Positions 26,889-36,228 of a stretch of 64,000 nucleotides of DNA are shown piece after piece; the first letter of the stretch is position 1, and every line of letters begins with the position of its first letter. The notes beneath the pieces are model-generated. The model saw nothing but the letters and a program-made list of their open reading frames with translations. It searched no databases and was not told where the DNA came from. Source of the stretch: Janthinobacterium psychrotolerans (GTDB taxonomy: Bacteria > Pseudomonadota > Gammaproteobacteria > Burkholderiales > Burkholderiaceae_D); contig NZ_LOCQ01000062.1 in the NCBI RefSeq assembly GCF_001677885.1, positions 372,001 through 436,000 of the forward strand. Reading direction: 5' to 3'. Made by a program: the position numbers and the translations under genes.

Positions 26889-27549
26889 AGTCGGGTACTG
26901 GGGTGGGGGCAGGGGCGGGCGTGGCCGGTGGCGCGGCAGGCGGCACCGGAGCCACTGGAAGCACTGGTGCTGGAATGGCCGGTGCTGGCGCCGCATTGAC
27001 GGCGGGCGGACGGATATCGGGCTTGGCGACCGGGATTTTTTTTGGCACGGCCTCGGCCGCCAGTTTTTTCTTCTGTTCTTCCGGCAACTGCTGGTATTGT
27101 TCCCATTGCGCGGACTTCTGGCCTGGATCAATCTTTTTGGCGCGCGCGTAGTTTTCGCGCACCGTGCGGCGCTGTTCGGGCGTGAGCTTGACCCATTCGC
27201 GCATGCGTTCGTGCACGCGCGCCTGTTCATCGGGTTTCATTGCGGCAAAGCGGTTGGCGATATCGAGCCATTTCTGCTTGCGCGTCGCGTCGAGCTTGTT
27301 CCATTCGCCGGCCAGCGGCTGCAAGGCTGCCTGTTGCGCCCGCGACAGATTGGCCCACTGCGACTTGCCGGCATTGTTCACCAGTGCGGCAGGCGCGGCA
27401 GCTTTGGCGGCGGGCGCGGCAGTGGCGGCAGGGGCCGGCGCATCCTGATTGGCGTAGACCCAGGACGCACCGGCCAGCGCGCAGGCGCCCAGGGCGGTGC
27501 CGCCGATGATCCAGCCCTTGCGGGCCTTGCTGGTGGTGGCGTCAGCCAT
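26878..27549 (-). CDS. DUF3106 protein, single N-terminal membrane anchor
   Basis: This 223-residue protein has a hydrophobic segment at residues 13-33 (IIGGTALGACALAGASWVYA), an Ala/Pro linker, and a charged helical DUF3106 core with repeated W-x-x-L-x-x-x-Q/E-x-x-x-L patterns (WANLSRAQQAALQPLAGEWN, LPEEQKKKLA). The last 50 residues are almost all Pro and Ala. The repeats resemble the LTXXQ motifs of CpxP/Spy-type proteins, so a periplasmic stress sensor role is possible. Its start codon shares a base with the DUF3619 stop (TAATG). Confidence 0.8.
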   Translation of the reverse strand: MADATTSKARKGWIIGGTALGACALAGASWVYANQDAPAPAATAAPAAKAAAPAALVNNAGKSQWANLSRAQQAALQPLAGEWNKLDATRKQKWLDIANRFAAMKPDEQARVHERMREWVKLTPEQRRTVRENYARAKKIDPGQKSAQWEQYQQLPEEQKKKLAAEAVPKKIPVAKPDIRPPAVNAAPAPAIPAPVLPVAPVPPAAPPATPAPAPTPVPDYAR

Positions 27550-27953
27550 TATTGCGCGCTTTTCGTCAGGTAGGCGTTGAAGCCATGGTCCATATACGCC
27601 GACAGCGGCAATTCGTCCGACAGCACGGCCGCGTCGAGTTCGGCCAGTTCGGCGACCTGCTGCTCCTGCTCGAACTGGTAGATGCCGACGCCGCCCAATA
27701 CCAGCACCAGCAGCGGAACCATCACGCTCATGCGGCCCAGCCATGACAGCGGCTCGGCAAACAAATGGGTGCCGATACCGGCCAGCACGTTCTGTCGCGC
27801 CGACACGCGCGCAGGCGCGTCGGCCTTCTTGCGCGCCATGGCCGCCTTGCGCGCGGCCGCCAGGCGGTCGGTGGTCGAGGCAGGCAGCTCGTCGAGCTTT
27901 TCGTTGAGCGCGTGGCGCACTTTGTAGGCGAAATTGAGGTCGTCGGTATTCAT
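27549..27953 (-). CDS. DUF3619 membrane protein, possible anti-sigma factor
   Basis: This 134-residue protein has a cytoplasmic N-terminal half (MNTDDLNFAYKVRHALNEKL, then DELPASTTDRLAAARKAAM), one membrane helix near residues 80-97 (MVPLLVLVLGGVGIYQ), and a short outside tail. Gene order directly after a sigma factor (ATGA overlap) and one-helix topology are those of an anti-sigma factor, but no ZAS zinc motif is seen. The role is an inference. Confidence 0.8.
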   Translation of the reverse strand: MNTDDLNFAYKVRHALNEKLDELPASTTDRLAAARKAAMARKKADAPARVSARQNVLAGIGTHLFAEPLSWLGRMSVMVPLLVLVLGGVGIYQFEQEQQVAELAELDAAVLSDELPLSAYMDHGFNAYLTKSAQ

Positions 27954-28519
27954 AGTTGTATTCCCTTGGCTTTCAGCGATTCGGCGAGCGCGTGGGTAGC
28001 TCTTGAACAATGTGTTTTCACGCTGCCTTCGGAGCAACCCATCGCCAGTGCCGTTTCAGCCACGTCCATATCCTGCCAGTAACGCATGAGGAAGGCTTCG
28101 CGTTGACGCGCGGGCAGCTTTTGTACCTCTTCATCAATCAAATCAAGCATTTGCGCGCGTTCGACCTGATCGGCCGACGATTCTGCGGCGCTCGAGCCCT
28201 GTTCCGATTCATACGTCTCCAGTATATCAAAGTCCTCATGCTCGTCGCCCGCTGGTTTCATGCCTGAAAACAGGCTGACCCAGGTGTTGCGCACCTTTTC
28301 ACGGCGGAAATAATCGAGGATGGTGGTCTGCAGGATGCGCTGGAACAGCATCGGCAGTTCGGCCGCCGGCTTGTCGCCGTATTTTTCGGCCAGCTTGATC
28401 ATCGCGTCCTGCACGATGTCGAGCGCGGATTCTTCCTTGCGTACGGCGTAGGCGGCCTGCTTGAAGGCGCGCCGCTCCACATGTTCGAGAAAATCGGATA
28501 GTTCTTTGTCTGTTGCCAT
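27950..28519 (-). CDS. ECF-type RNA polymerase sigma factor
   Basis: This 189-residue sigma-70 family protein has region 2 (ALDIVQDAMIKLAEKYGDKP, then LFQRILQTTILDYFRRE) and region 4 with HTH (LPARQREAFLMRYWQDMDVA, ETALAMGCSEGSVKTHCSRA). The acidic linker EHEDFDILETYESEQGSSAA between them is longer than usual. MATDKELSDFLEHV is the likely start, although the frame stays open upstream. It heads a four-gene operon with DUF3619, DUF3106 and RDD genes, an arrangement seen across Burkholderiales. Confidence 0.92.
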   Translation of the reverse strand: MATDKELSDFLEHVERRAFKQAAYAVRKEESALDIVQDAMIKLAEKYGDKPAAELPMLFQRILQTTILDYFRREKVRNTWVSLFSGMKPAGDEHEDFDILETYESEQGSSAAESSADQVERAQMLDLIDEEVQKLPARQREAFLMRYWQDMDVAETALAMGCSEGSVKTHCSRATHALAESLKAKGIQL

Positions 28520-29013
28520 GCGGTAGGGAACGAGCCGGAGGCTGCGTGGGCTGTGGGCGGGGAAGGTGGCCTGCTTGGTGCAAACTGAGCGCATGCTAGC
28601 AAAAAATGTGCATTTCCGCATGATTTTTGCGCCTCGGGCGCGCAAATAGCGTGTTTGGAAGACATTTTCCTTGACCGGCATGGTGCGACGCGATAACGTA
28701 TGGGACGCTTTGAACACCCCAAAGCTCTATGGTCAAGTTGCAACTGGCACACAACGCCACCAGCGACAAGACGCGCTTTCATTTGTAGGCAGTTTGTTCT
28801 AACCCGCGCCACAAGCGCGAGCGGTTCGTACAGTCGCCACAGAAACTCCGGCCAAACGAGTTGCGTTAAGCGTTGTTTTGCAAGGTATCTATGGGTGCCC
28901 GAAGAAATGTCGTGACCGCATGAAAAGGGAAGCAGGAAGACTGTAGCGTCAGGCGTACCTCGTCAGGAAAGAACATCCGATCAATCTCCAATGGACCTTG
29001 AAAGGAATGTTTC
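28520..29013. promoter_or_regulatory. 494-bp divergent intergenic region between the sigma operon and ilvI
   Basis: No gene is recognised. The right part (about 28,760-29,013) would form a long 5' leader of ilvI and includes a short hairpin (CGCGCC-ACAA-GCGCG, near 28,805). GAAAGGAATGTTTC provides the ilvI ribosome-binding site. No terminator with a T-tract or leucine/valine-rich leader peptide was found, so attenuation is only possible, not shown. Confidence 0.4.
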
Positions 29014-30765
29014 ATGAATACCGAAGCAAGAGGATCTGCCTCGGGACCGGCCATCGGTCCCATCACTGGCGCGGAAATCGTCGTGCGCTGTCTGGCTGAA
29101 GAAGGCGTCGAGCACGTCTTTGGTTACCCGGGCGGAGCCGTACTGTATATCTACGACGCCATTTTCCAGCAAAACAAATTCCAGCATATTCTGGTTCGCC
29201 ATGAGCAGGCCGCCGTGCACGCCGCCGACGCCTATTCGCGCAGCTCGAATAAAGTCGGTGTGGCCATTGTCACGTCCGGCCCCGGAGTGACCAATGCCGT
29301 GACCGGCCTGTCGACCGCTTACATGGACTCCATCCCGATGGTTGTCATTTCCGGCCAGGTGCCGAGCCATGCGATCGGCCAGGATGCGTTCCAGGAATGC
29401 GACACCGTGGGCATCACGCGCCCGGTCGTCAAGCACAATTTCCTCGTCAAGGACGTCAAGGATCTGGCGGCGACGATCAAGAAAGCCTTCTTTATTGCCC
29501 GCACCGGCCGTCCCGGCCCCGTGCTGGTCGATATCCCGAAGGATATCAGTATGCACAAGTGCAATTTCGACTATCCGAAGGAAGTCGAGATGCGCTCCTA
29601 CCGTCCGGTCGACAAAGGCCATTCGGGCCAGATCCGCAAGGCCGTGCAGCTGCTGCTGCAAGCCGAACGTCCGATGATCTATACGGGCGGCGGCGTGATC
29701 CTGGCGCATGCGGCGCCCGAGCTGAACAAGCTGGTCGACCGCCTCGGTTTCCCTTGCACCAACACCTTGATGGGCCTGGGCGGCTACCGCGCCTCGAGCG
29801 AGCAGTTTGTCGGCATGCCCGGCATGCATGGCACCTACGAAGCGAACATGGCGATGCAGAACTGCGACGTGCTGATCGCCATCGGCGCCCGTTTCGATGA
29901 CCGCGTGATCGGCAACCCGAAACACTTCGCCTCGCATCCGCGCAAGATCATCCACGTCGACATCGATCCATCGTCGATCTCCAAGCGCGTGAAAGTCGAT
30001 ATTCCCATCGTCGGCAACGTCAAGGACGTGCTGATCGAGTTCCTGGCGCAACTGGACGCGGCCGAAGCCAAGCCGAATGTCAATGCCTTGAGCAACTGGT
30101 GGAAGCAGATCGCCGAATGGCGTGGCCGCGACTGCCTGAAGTATCCAAGTTCCGACCTGGTGATCAAGCCGCAATCGGTGGTGGAAAAAGTCTTCCAGAT
30201 CACCAAGGGCGACGCCTTCATCACGTCCGACGTGGGCCAGCACCAGATGTGGGCCGCGCAATACTATCGCTTCGACAAGCCTCGCCGCTGGATCAATTCC
30301 GGTGGCCTGGGCACCATGGGGGTCGGCTTGCCGTACGCCATGGGCGTGCAGATGGCCAATCCGGACGCCACCGTGGCCTGCATCACCGGCGAAGGTTCGA
30401 TCCAGATGTGCATCCAGGAGCTCGCCACGTGCAAGCAGTATCACCTGACGCCGAAGATCATCATGCTCAACAACCGCTTCCTCGGCATGGTGCGCCAGTG
30501 GCAGGAAATCGATTACGGTTCGCGCTATTCCGAGTCCTACATGGATTCGCTGCCCGACTTTGAAAAGCTGGCCGAGGCCTATGGTCACGTCGGCATGAAG
30601 ATTGAAAAACCGGGCGACGTCGACGGCGCCCTGAAAGAGGCGTTCGCCATGAAAGACAGGCTGGTATTCATGAACTTTATTACCGACCAGTCCGAAAACG
30701 TGTGGCCGATGGTGAAGGCCGGCAAAGGCTTGTCCGAAATGATGCTCGGCTCGGAGGACCTGTAA
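29014..30765 (+). CDS. ilvI: Acetolactate synthase large subunit
   Basis: This 583-residue TPP-dependent enzyme catalyses the first common step of valine, leucine and isoleucine synthesis. The N-terminal PYR domain has VEHVFGYPGGAVLYIYDAI and the catalytic Glu in RHEQAAVHAADAY. A central FAD-binding domain includes GLGGYRASSEQFVGMPGMHG. The C-terminal PP domain has ITGEGSIQMCIQEL ... NN; the metal motif is GEGS instead of the common GDGS. The small subunit starts two bases after the stop codon. AHAS large-subunit names (ilvB/ilvI) are used loosely; ilvI fits best with the ilvH-ilvC neighbours. Confidence 0.96.
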   Translation: MNTEARGSASGPAIGPITGAEIVVRCLAEEGVEHVFGYPGGAVLYIYDAIFQQNKFQHILVRHEQAAVHAADAYSRSSNKVGVAIVTSGPGVTNAVTGLSTAYMDSIPMVVISGQVPSHAIGQDAFQECDTVGITRPVVKHNFLVKDVKDLAATIKKAFFIARTGRPGPVLVDIPKDISMHKCNFDYPKEVEMRSYRPVDKGHSGQIRKAVQLLLQAERPMIYTGGGVILAHAAPELNKLVDRLGFPCTNTLMGLGGYRASSEQFVGMPGMHGTYEANMAMQNCDVLIAIGARFDDRVIGNPKHFASHPRKIIHVDIDPSSISKRVKVDIPIVGNVKDVLIEFLAQLDAAEAKPNVNALSNWWKQIAEWRGRDCLKYPSSDLVIKPQSVVEKVFQITKGDAFITSDVGQHQMWAAQYYRFDKPRRWINSGGLGTMGVGLPYAMGVQMANPDATVACITGEGSIQMCIQELATCKQYHLTPKIIMLNNRFLGMVRQWQEIDYGSRYSESYMDSLPDFEKLAEAYGHVGMKIEKPGDVDGALKEAFAMKDRLVFMNFITDQSENVWPMVKAGKGLSEMMLGSEDL

Positions 30766-30767
30766 CC

Positions 30768-31259
30768 ATGCGCCATATTATTTCTGTCTTGCTGGAAAAC
30801 GAAGCCGGTGCGCTGTCGCGCGTGGTCGGCCTGTTCTCGGCCCGTGGCTACAATATCGAAACCCTGACCGTGGCGCCGACCGAAGACGCGACCCTGTCGC
30901 GCATGACCATCGTCACCAGCGGCTCGGACGACATCATCGAGCAGATCACCAAGCACCTGAACCGTCTTATTGAAGTCGTCAAGGTGGTGGACCTGACCGA
31001 AGGCCAGCATATCGAACGCGAACTGATGCTCATCAAGGTCCGGGCGGTCGGCAAGGAGCGCGAGGAAATGAAGCGCACCGCCGACATCTTCCGCGGCCGC
31101 ATCATCGACGTGACCGAAAAGACGTACACGATCGAGCTGACCGGCAACAAGGTCAAGCTCGACGCGTTCATCGATTCGATCGACCGCGCTTCGATCCTGG
31201 AAACCGTCCGTACCGGCGGCTCGGGCATCGGCCGCGGCGAGCGCATCCTCAAAGTATAA
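30768..31259 (+). CDS. ilvH: Acetolactate synthase small (regulatory) subunit
   Basis: This 163-residue ACT-domain protein begins MRHIISVLLENEAGALSRVV, then GLFSARGYNIETLTVAPTED. The ACT domain binds valine for feedback inhibition, and the C-terminal half (ADIFRGRIIDVTEKTYTIEL) contacts the large subunit. It follows ilvI with a two-base gap and precedes ilvC by 65 bases. Confidence 0.96.
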   Translation: MRHIISVLLENEAGALSRVVGLFSARGYNIETLTVAPTEDATLSRMTIVTSGSDDIIEQITKHLNRLIEVVKVVDLTEGQHIERELMLIKVRAVGKEREEMKRTADIFRGRIIDVTEKTYTIELTGNKVKLDAFIDSIDRASILETVRTGGSGIGRGERILKV

Positions 31260-31306
31260 GAAACGCAGCATGCGGTCTTGGCCGCACCCCCATACAACGC
31301 AGTTAA

Positions 31307-32341
<1,035 letters not shown>

Positions 32342-32358
32342 GCAGTCTGTTACACAGC

Positions 32359-32385
32359 AAAGCCGGCGCGAGCCGGCTTTTTTTT
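32359..32385 (+). terminator. Intrinsic terminator after ilvC
   Basis: A 7-bp GC stem, AGCCGGC-GCGA-GCCGGCT, is followed by a run of eight T, a strong rho-independent terminator closing the ilv operon. Confidence 0.92.
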
Positions 32386-32451
32386 CGTGCGCGCGGCCCC
32401 GTATATGGGTGATCCGCTACAATCACTGCCATTCAATAGACCGGTTCAGTC

Positions 32452-32901
32452 ATGCTTGTTTTTTCTAAAGTTTTTGTTGGGAATCTTCATGTCGTCAGGC
32501 GCCCGGTGTCGGTGGCCATCAGCTGCTGGTTTCTGATCTTCGGCTCGCTGTCCTCGATGGTGTCGGCTATTCAGGGCCGCAACGACCCCGCCATGCTGGC
32601 ATGGATGTCGCGCAGCGCGATACCGGCCGAGGTGCAATATGCGATCGTGCTGGCCACGCTGGCCATCACCCTGGCGACGGCGCTGGCCATGCTGCAAAGG
32701 CATCGCGGCGCGCGCATGCTCTACGCGGTGTGGGGCCTGATCGATATCGCGCTCAGCCTGGCGACCGTGCCTGACAAGACCGTGGTGCTGCCAGGCACGA
32801 TGGTCTTTGCCGTGATTTGCGCCTTCCTGTTCAGCCCGAAGTCGAATGCGTATTTTTCGCCGCGCAAGGCGGCCAACGATGCGTCGATGATGGCGGCCTG
32901 A
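32452..32901 (+). CDS. Small uncharacterised inner membrane protein
   Basis: This 149-residue protein has about four hydrophobic helices (SVAISCWFLIFGSLSSMVSA, YAIVLATLAITLATALAML, RMLYAVWGLIDIALSLATV, LPGTMVFAVICAFLFS) and a hydrophilic tail. No family is recognised. It stands alone between ilvC and the MFS exporter, with no clear ribosome-binding site. Confidence 0.65.
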   Translation: MLVFSKVFVGNLHVVRRPVSVAISCWFLIFGSLSSMVSAIQGRNDPAMLAWMSRSAIPAEVQYAIVLATLAITLATALAMLQRHRGARMLYAVWGLIDIALSLATVPDKTVVLPGTMVFAVICAFLFSPKSNAYFSPRKAANDASMMAA

Positions 32902-33080
32902 GCACGGCTGCCTGCTTGCGCACGCTTTTGGTGCGTTTGCTGTAAAATTGCGCCCTTCCTTTGCCGTTGCGCTCGCAACTGCATCTGTTTCGGTTTCTGC
33001 CGACCGCAACGCGCATTACCGCCAGTTAGCTGGCACGCCGGGCATTTGACATGATCGCCTGCGCAACCCGAGGTACCCAC

Positions 33081-34316
33081 ATGACTGACCGTTTGACCGC
33101 CACAGTGCCTGTTCCAGGCTCTGCAGGCACAGCCATTTCCCGACGTTTTCCGCTGGCCGCCTTGCTGGCGCTGGCGATGACCAGCTTTATCGCCATCCTG
33201 GCCGAAACCCTGCCTGCCGGCCTGTTGCCGCAGATTTCGCTGGGCCTCGGCATTTCCGAAGTCATGACGGGCCAGCTCGTCACGGTGTTTGCGATCGGCT
33301 CCATCCTGACCGCGATTCCCCTGACCGCCCTGACCAGCGGCTGGCGCCGCCGCAAGGTGCTGCTGCTGGCCGTCGGCGGCTTCCTGGTGTTCAACACCAT
33401 CACGGCGCTGGCGCCCAATTACATGGTGGCGCTGGCGTCGCGCTTCCTGGCCGGCATGGCCGCCGGGCTGGCCTGGGGCCTGATGGCCGGCTATGCGCGG
33501 CGCATGGTCGGCGTGGCGCAGCAGGGCAGGGCGATGGCGGTGGCCATGATCGGCACGCCGCTGGCCCTGTCGCTGGGCGTGCCGCTCGGCACCCTGATGG
33601 GCGGCGTGCTGGGCTGGCGCAGCATCTTTGGCGTGCTGTCGGGCCTGGCGATTGTCCTGGTGGCGTGGATACTGGTGGCCGTGCCCGATTATCCGGGCCA
33701 GCAGAACGGCGAGCGCCTGAGCATCGGCCAGGTCTTCATGACCCCCGGTGTGCGGCCCATCCTGGCCGTGATCGTCGCCTGGATGCTGGCGCATAACATT
33801 TTATATACCTATATCGCGCCCTTCCTGGCGCCGTCGGGCCTGCGCGCGCGGGTCGACCTGGTGCTGCTGGTGTATGGCGTCGGTTCGCTGGCCGGCATCT
33901 GGCTGATCAGCCAGTTGATCGACCGCTGGCTGCGCAAACTGGTGCTCGCCTGCATCGCCGCGTTTGCCCTGGTCGCCATTGCGCTGGGACTGGCCATGGA
34001 CAGCCCTGCGGTCATTTATATCAGCATGGCGGTGTGGGGCGTGACCTTCGGCGGCGCCGGCACCCTGCTGCAAACGGCCTCGGCCGACGCCGCAGGCGAG
34101 GGCATGGATGTGGCGCAATCGATGGTGGCCACCATCTGGAACGTGGCCATTGCCGGCGGCGGGGTAGTCGGCGGCGCGCTGTTGGGCGGCTATGGCGTGG
34201 CCGCGTTTCCGTGGCTGGTGCTGGGCTTGCTGCTGGTGGCGCTGGGTGTGGCGTGGACCGCGCGCGGCAGCTTCAAGCCGGGCCGACGTACGGGTGGTGT
34301 TGTCGCAGGGCACTAA
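33081..34316 (+). CDS. MFS transporter, DHA1-type drug/sugar exporter
   Basis: This 411-residue protein has 12 predicted membrane helices. The loop after TM2 (SGWRRRKVLLL) and the TM5 G-x-x-x-G-P/G-x-x-x-G-like run (GTPLALSLGVPLGTLMGG) fit DHA1 exporters such as AraJ/YdhP. The start at MTDRLTA follows GAGGTACCCAC. The substrate is unknown. Confidence 0.88.
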   Translation: MTDRLTATVPVPGSAGTAISRRFPLAALLALAMTSFIAILAETLPAGLLPQISLGLGISEVMTGQLVTVFAIGSILTAIPLTALTSGWRRRKVLLLAVGGFLVFNTITALAPNYMVALASRFLAGMAAGLAWGLMAGYARRMVGVAQQGRAMAVAMIGTPLALSLGVPLGTLMGGVLGWRSIFGVLSGLAIVLVAWILVAVPDYPGQQNGERLSIGQVFMTPGVRPILAVIVAWMLAHNILYTYIAPFLAPSGLRARVDLVLLVYGVGSLAGIWLISQLIDRWLRKLVLACIAAFALVAIALGLAMDSPAVIYISMAVWGVTFGGAGTLLQTASADAAGEGMDVAQSMVATIWNVAIAGGGVVGGALLGGYGVAAFPWLVLGLLLVALGVAWTARGSFKPGRRTGGVVAGH

Positions 34317-34391
34317 AGTGTGTCCGGATGTGAGCAGCAGGCGGGAAGTGTGACGATTTGTTAATTTGCGCCACAGCAAATGTGTGGGCGT

Positions 34392-34397
34392 TAGAAT
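34392..34397 (+). promoter_or_regulatory. Candidate promoter -10 of SIMPL gene 1
   Basis: GCGTTAGAAT contains the -10 element TAGAAT. The same decamer precedes the second SIMPL gene (35267-35276) and tpiA. A TTGCGC lies 20 bases upstream, longer than the ideal spacing. Confidence 0.4.
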
Positions 34398-34476
34398 CAG
34401 CCTGACTTGCATCATTTTATAAGCAACAGGGCGTACCACGACCCTGCTTGCATCCAACCACCGAGGAGTCCTATCC

Positions 34477-35226
34477 ATGATCAAATCCGTACTGCTTGCC
34501 GCCGCAGCCACCGTTGCCCTTTCCGCCCAGGCGCAAACCTTGCCGACCACCGGCACCCTGGTGGTCGTGCCCGCCTTTGGCGAAGTCAGGCATGCCAATG
34601 ACCAGGTGGTCGCCACCCTGGCCATCGAAGAGCAGGACAAGGACAAGGCCGCCGCCGCCTCGCGCGTCAACCAGAAGATGAACAAGGGGCTGGCCATCGT
34701 CAAGCAAGCTGATCCCTCGGCCGTGCTGAAATCGTATGGCTATTACACCTACCCGGTGTATCCGGAAGACCGCCCGCTGCCAGCCGGCGCCGTGGCCAAG
34801 CCGCGCGTGCCGACCGCCTGGCGCGTGGGCCAGTACCTGGAAGTGACGACCGCCAACCTGGCCGCCTTGCCGAAAACCGTGTCGGCGGCCCAGGGCGTGC
34901 TGACCCTGAACGGGCTGAACTTCGGCCTGAAACCGGAAACCACCCGCCAGCTCGACGACCAGCGCATTGCCGCCACGTATAAAAACCTCAACGAGCGCAT
35001 CGCGTCGATCGCGCGCGCCATGGGCCGCAATGTGTCCGACGCCGTGCTCGAGACGGTGGACTTCGAAGGCTCCGGCAACTATGTCGGCGAGAATCGTGCC
35101 GCCGCCGCGCCGATGATGATGCGCAGCGCCAAGATGACCGAGGATAGCCAGGTCGCCGAGCCGAGCTTCGAGCCGGGCGAAACCACGCTCGACATGCGCC
35201 TGGTGGGCAAGGTCAAGTTCAAGTAA
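34477..35226 (+). CDS. SIMPL (DUF541) periplasmic protein, copy 1
   Basis: This 249-residue exported protein has a signal peptide MIKSVLLAAAATVALSAQAQ and a SIMPL domain: TGTLVVVPAFGEVRHANDQV, then QDKDKAAAASRVNQKMNKGL, VSAAQGVLTLNGLNFGL and MGRNVSDAVLETVDFEGSGN. SIMPL proteins are periplasmic or outer-membrane associated, such as BP26 and YggE, and are linked to oxidative stress. It is the first of a tandem pair. Confidence 0.88.
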   Translation: MIKSVLLAAAATVALSAQAQTLPTTGTLVVVPAFGEVRHANDQVVATLAIEEQDKDKAAAASRVNQKMNKGLAIVKQADPSAVLKSYGYYTYPVYPEDRPLPAGAVAKPRVPTAWRVGQYLEVTTANLAALPKTVSAAQGVLTLNGLNFGLKPETTRQLDDQRIAATYKNLNERIASIARAMGRNVSDAVLETVDFEGSGNYVGENRAAAAPMMMRSAKMTEDSQVAEPSFEPGETTLDMRLVGKVKFK

Positions 35227-35266
35227 ATCCTGGTGTGGTGATGTTTGCGACGAAGTAAATATTTCC

Positions 35267-35320
35267 GCGTTAGAATGAATTACTAAAAAACCATGGGGCT
35301 TGTCGGCCCCATGGTCGTTT
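35267..35320. promoter_or_regulatory. SIMPL copy 2 promoter with adjacent hairpin
   Basis: GCGTTAGAAT (-10 TAGAAT at 35271-35276) is followed by AAAAAACCATGGGGC-TTGTCG-GCCCCATGG (35284-35313), an exact 9-bp stem. Read on the minus strand, the stem is followed by six T, a valid intrinsic terminator for antisense transcripts. On the plus strand it would be a 5' leader hairpin of the downstream gene. Confidence 0.6.
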
Positions 35321-35346
35321 CTGCCGCTACCACTGAAAGGATTTTC

Positions 35347-36099
35347 ATGACTGTCCTGCATTCGATGCTGTTTGCCGCTGTTGCCACCGTTGCCGTTACC
35401 GCCCAGGCGCAGGGCCTGCCCACCGGCGCTACCCTGGTGGTGGTGCCCGCCAGCGGGGAGGTGGTCCATGCGAATGACCAGGTTACCGTCACCCTGGCGA
35501 TCGAGGAGCAGGACAAGGACAAGGCGGCGGCCGCCTCGCGCGTGAACCAGAAGATGAACCAGGGCGTGGCCATCGTCAAGAAGGCCGATCCGCAGGCCGT
35601 GCTGAAAACCCAGGGCTATTACACCTACGCCGTCTACCCGGAAGTGGCGCCATTGCCGGCAGGCGGCGTGGCCAGGCCGAGGGTGCCGACCGGCTGGCGC
35701 GTGGGCCAGTACTTGCAGGTGAAAACGACGAACCTGGCCGCCTTGCCGAAAACCGTATCGGCCGCGCAAGCCGTGTTGACCCTGAACCGCCTGAACTTCG
35801 GTCTGGCGCCCGAGACTATCCGCAAGCTCGACGATGAACGCATCGTGGCCGCCTATAAAAACCTGAACCAGCGCGTGGCGTCGATTGCCGGTGCCATGGG
35901 CCGTAATGTCAACGATGCCGTGATCGAAACCATCGATTTCGAAGGCTCGGGCAATTATGCGCAGCGCGTCAATGTTACCGGATCGGCCAATCTGCGCGCC
36001 GCCCCAGGGAGCGGGGGCTTACAGGTGGAAGAGCCGAACTTTGAACCGGGCGAGACCAGTTTGAGCCTGGGACTGGTCGCCAAAGTGAAGTTCAGGTGA
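35347..36099 (+). CDS. SIMPL (DUF541) periplasmic protein, copy 2
   Basis: This 250-residue paralog of the preceding protein has a signal peptide ending in TAQAQ and long near-identical blocks (IEEQDKDKAAAASRVNQKMN, NLAALPKTVSAAQ, GRNVNDAVIETIDFEGSGNY). It differs in the C-terminal loop. The start MTVLHSML is preferred, because the Met 18 codons upstream lies inside the hairpin. The pair is a local duplication that includes the promoter element. Confidence 0.88.
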   Translation: MTVLHSMLFAAVATVAVTAQAQGLPTGATLVVVPASGEVVHANDQVTVTLAIEEQDKDKAAAASRVNQKMNQGVAIVKKADPQAVLKTQGYYTYAVYPEVAPLPAGGVARPRVPTGWRVGQYLQVKTTNLAALPKTVSAAQAVLTLNRLNFGLAPETIRKLDDERIVAAYKNLNQRVASIAGAMGRNVNDAVIETIDFEGSGNYAQRVNVTGSANLRAAPGSGGLQVEEPNFEPGETSLSLGLVAKVKFR

Positions 36100-36228
36100 A
36101 GGCGGCAGGGGCCACACGGCTTTTCTTTGGCCTTGTCTCCTCTATAATGGCAATACCGGCGCCGCCACGCAGCAAGGTGCGCGCCTTTCGGTTCCGATTA
36201 CCCTGCAGCACACAAGAAATGGATCAAC

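Noticed and set aside
28700..28915. 71-codon plus-strand frame in the ilvI leader as a leader peptide
   Set aside because: No Leu/Val/Ile codon run, no ribosome-binding site, and no terminator hairpin after it.
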